From: Maniola hyperantus
Lineage: Eukaryota > Arthropoda > Insecta > Lepidoptera > Nymphalidae
Length of the DNA stretch: 64,000 nt
Direction: 5' to 3'
Assembly: GCF_902806685.2 (NCBI RefSeq)
Contig: NC_048538.1
Span: 17,050,001-17,114,000 of the forward strand
Made by a program: the position numbers and the translations under genes. The notes beneath the pieces are model-generated. The model searched no databases, was not told the origin of the DNA, and worked only from the letters and a program-made list of their open reading frames with translations. Positions 10,227 through 20,967 of this stretch are shown piece by piece (the first letter of the stretch is position 1; each line of letters begins with the position of its first letter).

Positions 10227-10562
10227 CCAAACACGTAGTTTGTTTGACAAACAGGTAGTTTGTTTGACAAACGCAGCCGTACACCTTCAAGCATGTTTGT
10301 CAAACAAAGCCAAACACGTAGTTTGTTTGACAAACAGATAGTTTGTTTGACAAACGCAGCCATACACCTTCAAGCATGTTTGTCAAACAAAGCCATACAC
10401 GTAGTTTGTTTGACAAACAGATAGTTTGTTTGACAAACGCAGCCGTACACCTTCAGGCATGTTTGTCAAACAAAGCCAAACACGTAGTTTGTTTGACAAA
10501 CGCATCAAACACGACCGCCGACGTTCAAATAATTTGACAAACACGTAATATATTTGACAAAC
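10227..10562. repeat. 83-bp tandem repeat of GTTTGWCAAAC odd palindromes
   Basis: CATGTTTGTCAAACAAAGCC recurs with exact 83-bp spacing (units from 10291, 10374, 10457). Ten perfect GTTTG-W-CAAAC 11-mers start at 10242, 10262, 10295, 10325, 10345, 10378, 10408, 10428, 10461 and 10491, with two ATTTGACAAAC variants later. Each unit has two A-centred and one T-centred motif. Confidence 0.9.
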
Positions 10563-10639
10563 ATGTTTGACCATTTCCGGGCACTATAGTTTGCACCGCA
10601 CGACCTCTCCCCGCTCCACTGTCTGGTCCCAAGTCCGTT

Positions 10640-10908
10640 GCGTATGTCGGGGCGAAATGTGCGTCGAGTGTGTTTTGGAATTTGTGTGGTGCTGCGTGGT
10701 GGTGGTACGGGTGCGTATCGCTTGCCTGGTAGCTGCTTTTTACTGCATGGTTAGCAGTGGGAGGGCGGGCGGTGCATTTTGCATGCTGCATGTTGCATCA
10801 TATACAGATTCGACCTGTTTTAGCGGATTATAGCAAATTAAGCTTTTGGTTCATTGTATATCATGCACTTTCGCAAAATAACGCCTGCTTCTATACAACA
10901 TTTACAAT
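10640..10908 (+). repeat. Interspersed repeat (GTGGTGCTGCGTGGTGG family), copy 1
   Basis: TGTCGGGGCGAAATGTGCGT, TTGTGTGGTGCTGCGTGGTG, AGTGGGAGGGCGGGCGGTGC, ATTAAGCTTTTGGTTCATTG, CTATACAACATTT. Nearly colinear with 51080-51385. Confidence 0.75.
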
Positions 10909-11327
10909 CTTCTAACTTCTATACGTAATTTCAGAGACTTGATTTTCAAATTTCGTTCAGTAGAATCCCGAAAGTGCTTGAGCAAAGTAAAAGAAGCTTT
11001 GTGTACATCTACACAAAGTTTGCGCAGCACTCCTGCTATTTAGTTTCGACAAATTTAAACAGACAGTCTCTACTCGGTGCTAGAAAATTCAATCCAATGT
11101 AAAGCAATTTACGAAATCTCTAGAAACTTAGCGCGCAAAACAGAGAAACTGTTTACATATCAAAACTGAAATCTGCCTTGTTGAATAGATTTAGTGTAAT
11201 TTTGGCTTCTAATTTACAATACACATAGGTAATTATTTTCGTATGCTTACTTAGTATAAGAATTTGCATCGCACCTACTCTGACAGAATTCGAGTCAAAA
11301 CACTTCAGCGCTAAAGTAAAATGGACC

Positions 11328-11866
11328 CGGCCCTCTTTCCCACTGGGCACTCTGGGCACGTGCCCAGGGCCCACGATCTATAGGGACCCACTAGTCCCTG
11401 CCACTTGCATTTACCAATTATATATTTTTTGTAAATATGCCATAAATTATGCGCTCGCTTCGCTCGCGCTTTTATTTTGTTTTTGTTGCTACCCGCACTC
11501 TACATGTTCTACATGTACTCATGTTTTATGACATAAAAAGCTTATATTATTCGTTTCCTGGATGCAAGCTATCTCTGATAACAAATAGACATGCAAATAG
11601 TCTACACACTTTCGGATTTATAATATTTTGTTTTATTCATTTTTATTTTATTTGTCAAAGAACTGCTCACAGCGATCGCGAGTATCGATGCTTTGAAACA
11701 TAAAATTTTGTTATGGTTGAACTCGTTTCTTTTAATTTTTTTCTGTATTAAACCAAAAAAGAAGTCTATTTATACCAAAAAAATAGTAGTTACTCTGTCA
11801 AGATCATATAAGGGCCCCATTATCCTAATGTGCCCAGGGCCTCCAATAGGTTAAAGACGGCCCTGA
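11328..11866. mobile_element. Probable DNA-transposon remnant with GGGCAC-rich ends
   Basis: Left ACCCGGCCCTCTTTCCCA and GGCACGTGCCCAGGGCCC; right ATGTGCCCAGGGCCTCC and TTAAAGACGGCCCTG. The ends are roughly inverse. Target duplication not found. Confidence 0.5.
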
Positions 11867-11959
11867 TCATGAGGAAACCCGACCATGCCTAGCCTGGCTG
11901 CTAGTCCCTACTAAGTATATAACAAAGGCGATTAAAATTAAACCCAAATTTCCGTATAA

Positions 11960-12190
11960 TCAGTACCCTTATTATAAATGCGAAAGTGTGTTTGTTTGTT
12001 GGTTTATTGGTTTGTTATTTGTCCTTCAATCACGTCGCAACGGTGTAACGGATTGACGTGATTTTTTGTATGCGTATAGGTAAAGACCTGACGAGTATGT
12101 GACATAGGCTACCTTTTATCCCGGAAAATCAAAGAGTTCCCACGGGATTTTAAAAAAAGCTAATTCGACGAAGTCGCGGGCATCGGCTAG
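11960..12190 (+). mobile_element. Helitron, family B, complete
   Basis: A|TCAGTACCCTTATTATAAA start and GGGCATCGGCTAG|T end; full family B body between. Confidence 0.82.
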
Positions 12191-12356
12191 TTACTAAACA
12201 ACTTGAGGAAAGTGATATTCTTTGCAACATCAACAAAGGTTTAAAGCAAACCAACAAATAAAGTAAACTTCCAAAACTTAGTTCGGCAGCTGACAGGTAA
12301 GACAGGCCAAGAGTCGGCGCGTGGCCATCTTTGATGTTGGCGAAGTTTTAATAGAC

Positions 12357-12712
12357 CAGTGGTACTGATTCTTAGCACAACCAAATTTTAGAGTATTCGC
12401 ATCCTCTTCTTATAAATAATAAATAATTTTTTTTTTTATTCAAATAGACTTTTACAAGTACTTTCGACTTACTAATGTAATATAAAAAGGACAGACGCAG
12501 TTTGACAGTTTTAAATTTAATTTTTAGATGGTAAAACCCGTGATTTTAGCGCACAGTCGCGAGCCTACTGTTTAAATTTATAGCGTGCACTAAAATTTAG
12601 AGTCTTTAAATGTAAAATTCATGTTCTGTCCCGTTTTAGCATTGTTAAAAAGAAAAGGATGCAGATACTCTTAATTTAGTTTAGAAAAAGACAACGGAAT
12701 CGGTGCCAGTAC
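12357..12712. mobile_element. Foldback MITE, copy 2, with a LINE scrap
   Basis: GGTACTGATTCTTAGCACAA to CGGTGCCAGTACC. A T-rich LINE tail (12411-12470) is inserted near the left end. Confidence 0.7.
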
Positions 12713-12892
12713 CTCCTGATTCCAAGCTTTGAAAATTTAATCGACTCTTGGATTAAGTTCCTTAGATTTTAAATTCAAACAGTCTTCGGAGTTTGGATAA
12801 TGTTCTTCTTGAAAGTGATTAATCATTTAATTTTGTTATCGTTCGAATTGGTTTTGAAAGGAATGGTTATTAATTACACAGGGAAATACGAT

Positions 12893-13075
12893 TCATCATG
12901 ATCAATCCAGCACTGGCACACTACTGAGCACGGATCTTCCCTTACAATCAGAAGGGTTTATGCCATAGTCAACGCTGGCCAAGTGCGGATTGGCAGATTT
13001 CACACACCCTTGAGAAAATTATAGAAAACTCATAAGCAGGTTTCCTCACGACAAGACCAATGAAGCATTTGGTTG
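12893..13075 (-). mobile_element. SINE-2, headless
   Basis: CATGATCAATCCAGCACTGG, CGGATTGGCAGATTTCACAC and GGTTTCCTCACGA; the tRNA head is missing. Confidence 0.7.
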
Positions 13076-13095
13076 GTTAGTTGGTTGATTGGTAG

Positions 13096-13253
13096 ACTAC
13101 TGGACGGATCGGGCTGAAATTTGGCATGCAGATAACTATTATGACGTAGGCATCCGTTAAGAAAGGATTTTTGAATTTTCAACACCTAAGGGGGTGAAAT
13201 AGGTATTTGAAATTTATGTAGTCCACGTGGACGAAGTCGCGAGCATAAGCTTG
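13096..13253 (+). mobile_element. Helitron, family A (5' truncated), first of a tandem pair
   Basis: Begins in CTACTGGACGGATCGGGC, ends GCATAAGCTTG at 13253, directly joined to the TC start of the next Helitron. Confidence 0.75.
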
Positions 13254-13449
13254 TCTAAATATACAAAAAGGAAAAGGTGACTGACTGACTGACTGACTGA
13301 CTGACTGACTGACTGACCTATCAACGTACAGCTCAAACTACTGGACGGATCGGGCTGAAATTTGGCATGCAGATAGCTATTATGACGTAGGCATCCGTTA
13401 AGAAAGGATTTTTGAAAATTCAACACATTCAGGGGGTGAAATAGGCATA
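13254..13449 (+). mobile_element. Helitron, family A (3' truncated), second of a tandem pair
   Basis: TCTAAATATACAAAAAGG start, (GACT)n at 13279-13314, then the family body to GGGGGTGAAATAGG. The hairpin end is missing. Confidence 0.78.
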
Positions 13450-13902
13450 ATAATATAATAACGACTTAGACCAAAACACTTTGTCAATAAGAAACCCACG
13501 AAAAAGTGAAGTCTGAAGGTCGAACCCTTTACAACAATTGCTATTATCAGAATGATAATATACTGAATTTCAGGATGAAGACGAGGCGAAATCTGTTCGG
13601 AGAATTTTCATATTTAACATTAATATTAAGTTCTTATTCAAAAGCACTCTATTTGATTCGCAGCGGCATAATAACCGCAGCTACACGATAATAATTCATC
13701 ATTCCGAGCTTCAGTGATGGAAGCTGCACAATGGCAACTTGCGTTCCGATAATAATGGCCCGAATATTCTATTCTATTCTAGAGTATGTTGCCAATATCA
13801 CAATTATGATGTTTCATAATTAAATTCGAAATTAAACCATGAAATTCTATACACAATAGCTAGCTGATCCGCCCCGGCTTCGCTCGGTTGGGATTTCATC
13901 AT

Positions 13903-14062
13903 CATCATCATCATCAACCGATAGACGTTCACTGCTGGACATAGGTCCCTTGTAGGGACTTCCACACGCCACGGTCATGCGCCGCCTGAATCCAGCAAGT
14001 CAATGCGACTTGTCTGATGTTGTCTGTCCACCTAGTGTGGACTTCACGCTGCGTCTTCCAGA
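13903..14062 (-). mobile_element. RTE-type LINE 3' end
   Basis: CATCATCATCATCAACCGAT tail, GCTGGACATAGGTCCC and TCCACACGCCACGGTC, the reverse of the RTE end described at 58897. It is followed by the GTCCACCTAGTGTGG part of the polymerase C-terminus. Confidence 0.8.
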
Positions 14063-14196
14063 CGTGGCCAATAAGTGGCCTTAGCACAGAAATATGCTGT
14101 TCTCTCTCAGTAATTTATATGATGAAAGGACTAACAAGAACTCTCTACAACACAAATAAACTCATAAGGACTCAGGTTACATTGAATGTGATGTTA

Positions 14197-14850
14197 GGGT
14201 TAGTATGAGATTTTACATCTCACTAACGTCGATAGAGTTCGAGCGTCGAAACCCATTAATTTTAAAGTAAAATGGACTTTTCGTACCACTTGCTCAAAAA
14301 AGTGACATTCTTTGCCACAAAAAGCGAACATAACAATAGTCATTTTAAATCTGTTAAAAACAGGGAAAGAAAATTGTTCTGAATTTCATTCATCCTCTAG
14401 GGGGAGAATGTGATTTAAATTTGGAATACTTACCGAAACGAAATTTATACTGAACTACATCTGTGTTTACACCATTGAGTTAGCGGTGCGATTCACTCAG
14501 CTCTTTAGATCTTTTTGAGTTGCATTTTCACTCGTTTCATGATTTAATGTTATCAGTTTGCGGTAACAAGGTCCTATGAGCCGCGTATAGTGCGCCTCCA
14601 ACGAATTTTTGTAGACATTAGGCTTAAAGAACTGAGGAAAGGTTCTTCTCCGTGCCATATTTGCGCTAGGAAGCCATGCCTTTTGACCTAGGTGAAACGG
14701 ACTAGACCCCACAGCACTGCTACCTTAAGAATATAATATGAACTTTAAATCAAGAGACTTAAGGTTCATTTTACTCTGACGTTACTGTGTTCCGAATCTC
14801 GAATTCTACTAACGTTGGTAAGATGGGAGACTAAAATCTCATACTAACCC
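14197..14850. mobile_element. TA-flanked inverted-repeat element, related family
   Basis: Ends GGGTTAGTATGAGATTTTA and TAAAATCTCATACTAACCC with TA at 14195-14196 and 14851-14852. Subterminal TTCGAG..TCG and AAAATGGAC blocks resemble 30200-30484. A broken relative lies at 15175-15265. Confidence 0.7.
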
Positions 14851-15174
14851 TAGAGTACCAACAAAGTCCTTTGTCGTTTCGTTCGCAACGTCCAAATATA
14901 GAGAAATATAGAGATGGTAAATATACAATGGAATATTCAAGTTATTATGTTGCCACGGCAAGCTTTTGTACATCTATCATTGAAGCTTGGAAATGATAAA
15001 TTATTTCTACGTCGTGATTTTTCTGTACAGTGCTGGGGAATTTATATACACGGAGAGATGAAGTGCATACAAACTAAGTTACCTCTATATCAAAATAGTA
15101 ACAAACCTGTCAAGTGCGAGTTGGACTTACATACGAAAGGTACATACCATCGTACACGAATAACACTTTTTTTT

Positions 15175-15265
15175 ATTTACGACTTGCAATCTGACGTTTT
15201 GTGTTTCGACGCTCGAACTCTATCGACGTTGGTACGTTAAGGAGCTCATACTGACCCTGACTAAA
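15175..15265. mobile_element. Fragment of the TA-flanked inverted-repeat family
   Basis: GTGTTTCGACGCTCGAACTC and GAGCTCATACTGACCCTGA resemble one end of 14197-14850. Confidence 0.5.
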
Positions 15266-15554
15266 AATAGCAAAACACTAAGTCGCAGTGCGTTTTAGGG
15301 TTGTTTAGGCTATCCGTCCGTCCGTCCGTGGGTTAGCTCAGAGACTCATAGTACTGCGAAGTTGTGATTTGCCATCGGACAAAGTAGTAACATAAAATCT
15401 AGAAAAACAATTTTTTTACGGTGCTTTCAGTTTGCTTCATTCATTACGTCCCATATAAAGCAGTAACGTAACTGACTATCTGACAAAGAAAGTACAGTCT
15501 AAACCAGTGGAACTAGAGATTTGACAGGTAGGCAAATAATTCTCGAGTCTAAGA

Positions 15555-15872
15555 TCATCATCATCATGATCAACAAATCGCCGGCTCACTACAGAGCACG
15601 GGTCTCCTCTCAGAGTGAGACGGGTTTTGGCCATAGTCTACCACACTCGCCGTGTGCGGATTGGTAGACTTCACACACCTTTGAGAACATTATGGAGAAC
15701 TCTCAGGCATGCAGGTTTCCTCACGATGTTTTTTTTCACCGTTAAAGTAAGTAATATTTAATTTATTAAAATGCACATAACTCCGTAAAGTCAGAGGTGC
15801 GTGCCCGGGATTGAACTCTCAACCTCCAAAAGAAGGCGGACGTCCTAACCACTAGGCTACCACAGCACACGA
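15555..15872 (-). mobile_element. SINE-2, full length
   Basis: ATCATCATCATGATCAACAA tail, body, and head with GCCCGGGATTGAAC and CCTAACCACTAGGCTACCAC on the reverse strand. Confidence 0.85.
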
Positions 15873-16385
15873 AGTCGGGTAAATAAGCTAGTAAATATTA
15901 TAAGACATTGAATGGTTTACATACAGTAATATTGCAAATGCTAAGATATTATTTTTTAATAAAATGATGATCATTCCAAAAAACTCCAAAAGGCAGGCAC
16001 ATAATTTTCGGAAAAGGAACATCACAAAATTTAATCTCAAATCACATCTACCGATAGTGTTAACGCTGCGAACGTTAAACGAAAAATTGTTCCATTAAAT
16101 TTCCAATTATTTTCAACGAAGCGAATTATTACAGGGGAAAAATAAAAATCCAAATCAATGCAATGGACTTTTCGATTTTTCGAATTTTCAAATTTTCTCC
16201 CATACATGATCCTCGCCTCGTCCTTACTAAATTAAACAAGGTGGCAAGAAAATTCAATCCAATCTAAACTTCCTTCAATCCAATTTGAATCCCCCCCAAC
16301 CCAAATCCCCCCCTCTATCCGTGGGAGGAGCATCGAAGCAATTTATTTCGATCTCGTCTTCTATACGTCACTGACAAGATAGAGA

Positions 16386-16688
16386 GAGAGCCAGCGCGTG
16401 CCAGACCTTCGTTATTTTATAAAAGTTGAAAGTTTATCTGCGTATTTCCCCAACACAGGGAAAAATGATAAGCGACTATGAAGTTTGGATTATGGTGGCT
16501 TTGGGAGATAACAGGTAACAAAGATGTAAAAACTCTTACGTAAAAAAATTGACTTTATATTTTGACATAAGATTTTTTACTTTTATTACCTTCATAGTCG
16601 CTGATTTTTTCTCCCTGTGTTGGGGACAATACACAGAGAAACGTTCAGCTTTTATAATATAACAAAGGTCTGGCACGCGCTGGCTCTC
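16386..16688. mobile_element. MITE with about 100-bp inverted repeats
   Basis: The arm GAGAGCCAGCGCGTGCCAGA runs through CCCCAACACAGGGA to GCGACTATGAAG and is mirrored at the other end, leaving a spacer of about 100 bp. The target duplication cannot be fixed because of the AG repeat on the left. Confidence 0.78.
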
Positions 16689-17019
16689 ATTCCAAAATGC
16701 TGAGCGTTTTATAAAACTAACTCCTTTGGACTAAACGTCGTGTCTGCGTGTTTTTGAATCTGTCTAGATTTTAGAGGAATTGAAATGGATTGAAATTCTA
16801 TTATACTAAGTTTTTCCATGTACCGTGTGGAATTGAAACCGAATATAAATAAAACAACGCGACGTTATGAAATTTTGAACTCGAATTAGGTTTATAAAGG
16901 CTTATATGTATTTAATGTTTAACGCCTTAAAAATACGATAAAAATTTCATATTCTAATCTAGAAAGGCTTAATAAAACTGAAATATTCGTTTTATAATAT
17001 GTTATTGCTAATTTATTTT

Positions 17020-17237
17020 GGGCAGGTCATGCCTGTCGTAGAGGCGATGGCCGTTGGAGCCGGAAAGTCCTTGAGTGCAGACCGCGTTTAAGCAAGCGTA
17101 GTGTGGGACGCCCTCCAGCACGATGGACCGACGATATAAAGAGGCTGGCGGGAAGTGGCTGGATGAGTAAGGCTGAGGACCGGGTGTGGTGGCGCTCTTT
17201 AGGGAAGGCCTATATCCAACAGTGGACGTCCACAGGC

Positions 17238-17275
<38 letters not shown>
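17020..17275 (+). mobile_element. RTE-type LINE 3' end with (GAT)n tail
   Basis: Encodes in one frame GQVMPVVEAMAVGAGKSLSA-like and GRPPARWTDDIKRLAGSGWM, ending at CAACAGTGGACGTCCACAGG and a GATGAT tract at 17240-17275. A different subfamily from 35780. Confidence 0.78.
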
Positions 17276-17277
<2 letters not shown>

Positions 17278-17290
17278 TTTATTTTTACTA

Positions 17291-17567
17291 TACAGGTTGT
17301 AACCAGAACGCTAGCAAAAACTTAGCGTTATTGTTATACTACTTAACACAATCCAATACCAGTAACCATTTGCCTCATTTTGTAGTTTTAGTGATTTAGT
17401 ATTTTTCACAAGTATAGAGTGCAAAACTCGGGTCAATGCCCCGACTACGACGCAGCATTGCCATTTGACTCCGACTGGCGTACTTTCGTAACGTTAGTTG
17501 ACCTCTAACGTGAGTCAGATGTTTTATTTGCAATATATCGTAAACTTTTGTAAAATATAGGATTCCG
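17291..17567 (+). mobile_element. TIR element (GTGTAACCAGAACGC family), one end missing
   Basis: TACAGGTTGTAACCAGAACG, GCAAAACTCGGGTCAATGCC, GTCAGATGTTTTATTTGC; homologous to 34614-35088 and the reverse of 50157-50545. Confidence 0.65.
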
Positions 17568-17599
17568 ATTCCATCGGAAAACCAGTCCGAAAGTTAGAG

Positions 17600-18023
17600 T
17601 ATACCCTAAATTCCACAGAGAGAGATATGAGAATTTAGAGAGTCGGTAAGCGTTAGATTCTTGGTATATTTACGACGCGATCTCTACAAAGTTATCGCAT
17701 GAGTTTGTGTAGCTTAATATTTTATGGATTTTTCTTAATTTATCACGGCCACATTGTTGGTTTTTCGTGACACACTTCATAATTTATTATTTTCGTGTAC
17801 AAGTTAGTGTGAGTCAAGTTTTTGTTTTAAAAAAATATGTGGTTGTTTTGAGACAAAATCGGGCTGCATTGGTAAAGATTATATCTAATTTTCTAAAGAA
17901 AGGACATATTTTAGCGTTTAAACTACCGTGAGTGATTTCCATTATAAATAATATCTGTCCCGGCTTTACTCACGTGTTTAGTCGACGTTAGCCCGACTAG
18001 TTTCGAACCCATTCGAAACTAGT
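17600..18023 (+). repeat. Interspersed repeat (ACTCACGTGTTTAGTCGACG family), copy 1
   Basis: GTATATTTACGACG, GCGTTTAAACTACCGTGAGT, CCGGCTTTACTCACGTG, ending in an exact 12-bp palindrome with 4-nt loop (ACTAGTTTCGAA, 17996-18023). Confidence 0.6.
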
Positions 18024-18063
18024 ATAATAGAAAGATAATACTATAAAAACATAACTGTCTTAC

Positions 18064-18280
18064 GCATAAATATATAAAAGGAAAAGGTGACTGACTGACT
18101 GATCTATCACCATACAGATCAAACGACTGAACGGATCGGGCTGAAATTTGACATGCAGATAGCTATTATGACGTAGGCATTCGCTAAGGAAGGGTTTTTG
18201 CAAATTAAACCCCTAAGGGGGTGAAATAGGGGTTTAAAATTTGCATAGTCCACGCGGACGAAGTCGCGAGCATAAGCTAG
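18064..18280 (+). mobile_element. Helitron, family A
   Basis: ATAAATATATAAAAGGAAAAG start, GACTGACTGACTGATC, CCTAAGGGGGTGAAATAGGG, ends GCATAAGCTAG|T at 18280. Confidence 0.8.
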
Positions 18281-18314
18281 TTATATATAAACCAATAAGC
18301 ACATCGGTTCCAAC

Positions 18315-18460
18315 CAGTAGCGTGCACAGGGTTTGAAGCCAGGGTAGGCACTAGTTCAGTAGGAGCCTGTTCACTGGCAGGTCATAATGAAAAATATGCA
18401 TTGAGCTATTACAACTGGGGTAAGCAGTGCATTTATGCCTCTATGACCTTCACGCCACTG
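18315..18460 (+). mobile_element. hAT-type MITE with exact 8-bp target duplication
   Basis: 146 bp from CAGTAGCGTGCACAGGG to TTCACGCCACTG, with GTTCCAAC at 18307-18314 and 18461-18468. Short terminal repeats beginning CAGT and an 8-bp duplication are hAT hallmarks. The same family is at 32581-32723. Confidence 0.82.
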
Positions 18461-18484
18461 GTTCCAACCAATGTAAAAGTTTTG

Positions 18485-19436
18485 CTAAATTCCACTGTGA
18501 TACGAGAAAGTAGAAAGATTCCGGTATATTTACGACGTCAGTACAAAGCTATCGCGTGGGGCTGCATAGTTTTAGCATTTGGCTCGTCCCTCACGCCCGG
18601 CCTCGGCTGCTAATCCCTAGTCGGGAAATTCGTACGGAAATTGAGCATAGCTGCTGGTTAGTTTTCGGTGTTTGTTTTTTTCGTTGACGTAAGGGATTTT
18701 TGTTAGTGAGGAATAATGCCTACAACTTTCGTAACATCTTCTTATTTTAGCGTTTAAACTATCGTCAGTGATTTCCATCTTCTATATATATAAAATTCAA
18801 AGTCCTGACTGACTGACTGACATATATATCAACGCACACCCTAAACCGCTGGTCCTAAAGACATGAAATTTGGAGGGTCTATTCTTTGTAAAGAGTAGGT
18901 ATCCACTAAGAAAGGATCTTTCGAAATTTCACCTCTAAGTGAGTTGAATGGGTGATGGAAGTTTGTATGAAAGTCCGTCATTTTTCAAGTTATTTTGCAT
19001 GAAAATTGGTATTTGGGTTTGCGGTCACAAATGAAGAAATACGTGTTTCAGGATTTTTGGAAAATTCGCCCATAAGGGTGGTAAAATAGGGGTTGAAAGT
19101 TTGCATGGGAAAGTTTTAATTATTGATATTATTAATTTGAAATTTGGAAAGTAGGTTTTTTCTTGAGGTTAGGTGTCAGCTAAGAAACGACTATGAGAAA
19201 ATTCCCCCCCCTAAAGGGATGACAAGGAGGTTGGAAGGTTAAATGTGTTATTCGGTGCTGTTCAGGGTGCGCGTCCTGATGTTATGTTAGTTTCTGGGAA
19301 AAAAATGCCATTTGTTTCCTTAGGGCAACGCGGGCGAAGCTGCGGGCAGACGCTAGTTATACATGTAGGAGAAACCGGCTTTACTCACGTATTTAGTTGA
19401 CGCTAGCCCGACTAGTTTCGAGCCCATCCGGGGTCT
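18485..19436 (+). repeat. Interspersed repeat (ACTCACGTGTTTAGTCGACG family), copy 2, split by a Helitron
   Basis: GTATATTTACGACGTCAGTA, GCGTTTAAACTATCGTCAGT to 18777; after the Helitron, CCGGCTTTACTCACGTATTT to 19436. Confidence 0.6.
18778..19356 (+). mobile_element. Helitron, family D, inserted in another repeat
   Basis: Starts at or near A|TCTTCTATATATATAAAA with GACTGACTGACTGAC, body AAACCGCTGGTCCTAAAG, end CGCGGGCGAAGCTGCGGGC then AGACGCTAG|T. It interrupts a copy of the CCGGCTTTACTCACG repeat, which resumes at 19357. Confidence 0.75.
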
Positions 19437-19438
19437 TT

Positions 19439-19490
19439 TTTAGAGTTCCGTACCTTAAAAGGAAAAATCACTTAAAATCAGGTGAACCAC
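19439..19490 (-). mobile_element. G element end fragment
   Basis: TTTAGAGTTCCGTACCTTAA and AAGGAAAAATCAC only. Confidence 0.45.
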
Positions 19491-19571
19491 CTGCTCGTTT
19501 CCTCGCCATTTTTATTAAAAAAATGCTCTTCCGGCATCCATGTTTCTTGCCAAGTATAATTTAAATACCTT

Positions 19572-19756
19572 CAAAGCCTCAATAGCTCAACCGGTAAGTA
19601 TAGGAGTGGACTGATAATCGAAAGGTCGACGGTTCAAACCCCGCCCGTTGCACTATTGTCGTACCTACTCCTAGCACAAGCCTGACGCTTAATTGGAGAG
19701 GAAAGGGGAATATTAGTCATTTAACATGGCTAATATTCTTTTTTTAAAAAAAAAAG
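19572..19756 (+). mobile_element. SINE-3 (tRNA-derived)
   Basis: Head AGCCTCAATAGCTCAACCGG with GGTTCAAACCCCGCCCG (B box); body TGACGCTTAATTGGAGAGGA; inverted ATTAGTCATTTAACATGGCT/AATATTC end and A-run. Confidence 0.83.
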
Positions 19757-19849
19757 CATGAGTGAATAGGCATTTCTCCTCGTCATTGCTTTTTATAAGC
19801 ATAATTGTCGTCAAGCGTAAGCCTACCTCTTAGTAAACAAATAATTTTA

Positions 19850-20583
19850 TTTATTTATTGAGAGGCACCCTGACCCTTTAAGTGGGCTCAGTTCGGTGCT
19901 TTCTTTATACAAACGTAGGAGGGTAATTACTACATTATTTGATATTTGTATAATTATTATTTGTATAATTTGGGCGTAAATAAATAAGATTAGGGGTATG
20001 AAAATTCTAAAACAATTTAACATTAGACATAGTTTATTTATTAATTAGTTGAAATATCTTTATTTTGCAAACATACTTACATTTAGTATTTTTTTCTCAA
20101 AAATACTTTTGAGAAAAAAATGATTTTGAGAAAAAAATGATGATTTTCATTGAAATCAAGGGTTTAGGAAACCCTTGATTTCAATGAAAATCATCTTTCC
20201 TCTCACCTTTCTTATACAATGTCAAGTGAAAAGCAAACAGGTTAGGTCGAGCGTACTGCGTCACCTTATCCTATCGATATTTATCGATCAGGGTGCTTTC
20301 AGTTGCTTTTATTGACTAGGAAGCACGTGAGTTAGTTTTCCAATAGTTCTATAATCTCCACAAAGGAAAACATTATGAAAAACGAAAAGCAACCGAAAAA
20401 TTCTCTAACATTATAAACGTTGCAGAAATAATGGAGTTCTAAATTGTTCTAGCGAAGCGTGACAGCTCTTTAGAGAACACGCTGTTTCAGCGTATTTCTT
20501 TTCATTTTTGTTACGTTAAAATAAAACATTCGTCTCGCCTTAAATTCTGTATAGGTACTTACATAGAGAACTAGACTGTACTA
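19850..20583. other. Intronic sequence holding the perfect hairpin
   Basis: AT-rich and repeat-poor apart from the inverted repeat at 20139. Confidence 0.45.
20139..20195. repeat. Perfect 27-bp inverted repeat with 3-nt loop
   Basis: Arms 20139-20165 and 20169-20195 are exactly complementary around AGG. Upstream TGATTTTGAGAAAAAAATGA is a loose direct repeat. Confidence 0.92.
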
Positions 20584-20690
20584 AGTATAGTGACTTCGTT
20601 TGAGTGGATTTAGGTTTTTGAAAAATCCCGTGGGAACTCTTTAATGTTCAGATACAAAAGTACCCCATGTTCTTCCTCACTGTACCTTTT
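20584..20690 (-). mobile_element. Helitron, family B fragment
   Basis: GTGACTTCGTTTGAGTGG, TTTTTGAAAAATCCCGTGGG and an incomplete body; truncated. Confidence 0.5.
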
Positions 20691-20756
20691 GTCAAAAAAA
20701 TTTAAACAGTTAAATCTTTATGACAATTGTTACAACCATCTATAATTAATATTATA

Positions 20757-20786
20757 TCCATACCAATATTATAAATGCGAAAGTGT

Positions 20787-20820
<34 letters not shown>

Positions 20821-20967
20821 CCGTCTGTCTGTCTGTCTGTCTGCTAGCTTTTCAAAGTCCATCCGTTCAACCGATTTTGACGAAATTTTATCCCGGCAAA
20901 TCAAAGAGTTCCCACGGGATTTTCAAAAACCTAAATCCACGCGGACGAAGTCGCGGGCATCATCTAG
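20757..20967 (+). mobile_element. Helitron, family B (GTCT lead), first of a tandem pair
   Basis: A|TCCATACCAATATTATAA start, (GTCT)n at 20787-20842, CCGATTTTGACGAAATTTTA, end GCATCATCTAG|T at 20967. Confidence 0.82.

Noticed and set aside
10227..10562. Regular repeats resembling a CRISPR array
   Set aside because: The unit is a uniform 83-bp tandem repeat with no unique spacers, in a eukaryotic intron.
10567..10833. Paired ORFs of about 88 codons on both strands
   Set aside because: The region is an interspersed repeat, and the frame differs in the second copy at 51080-51385.
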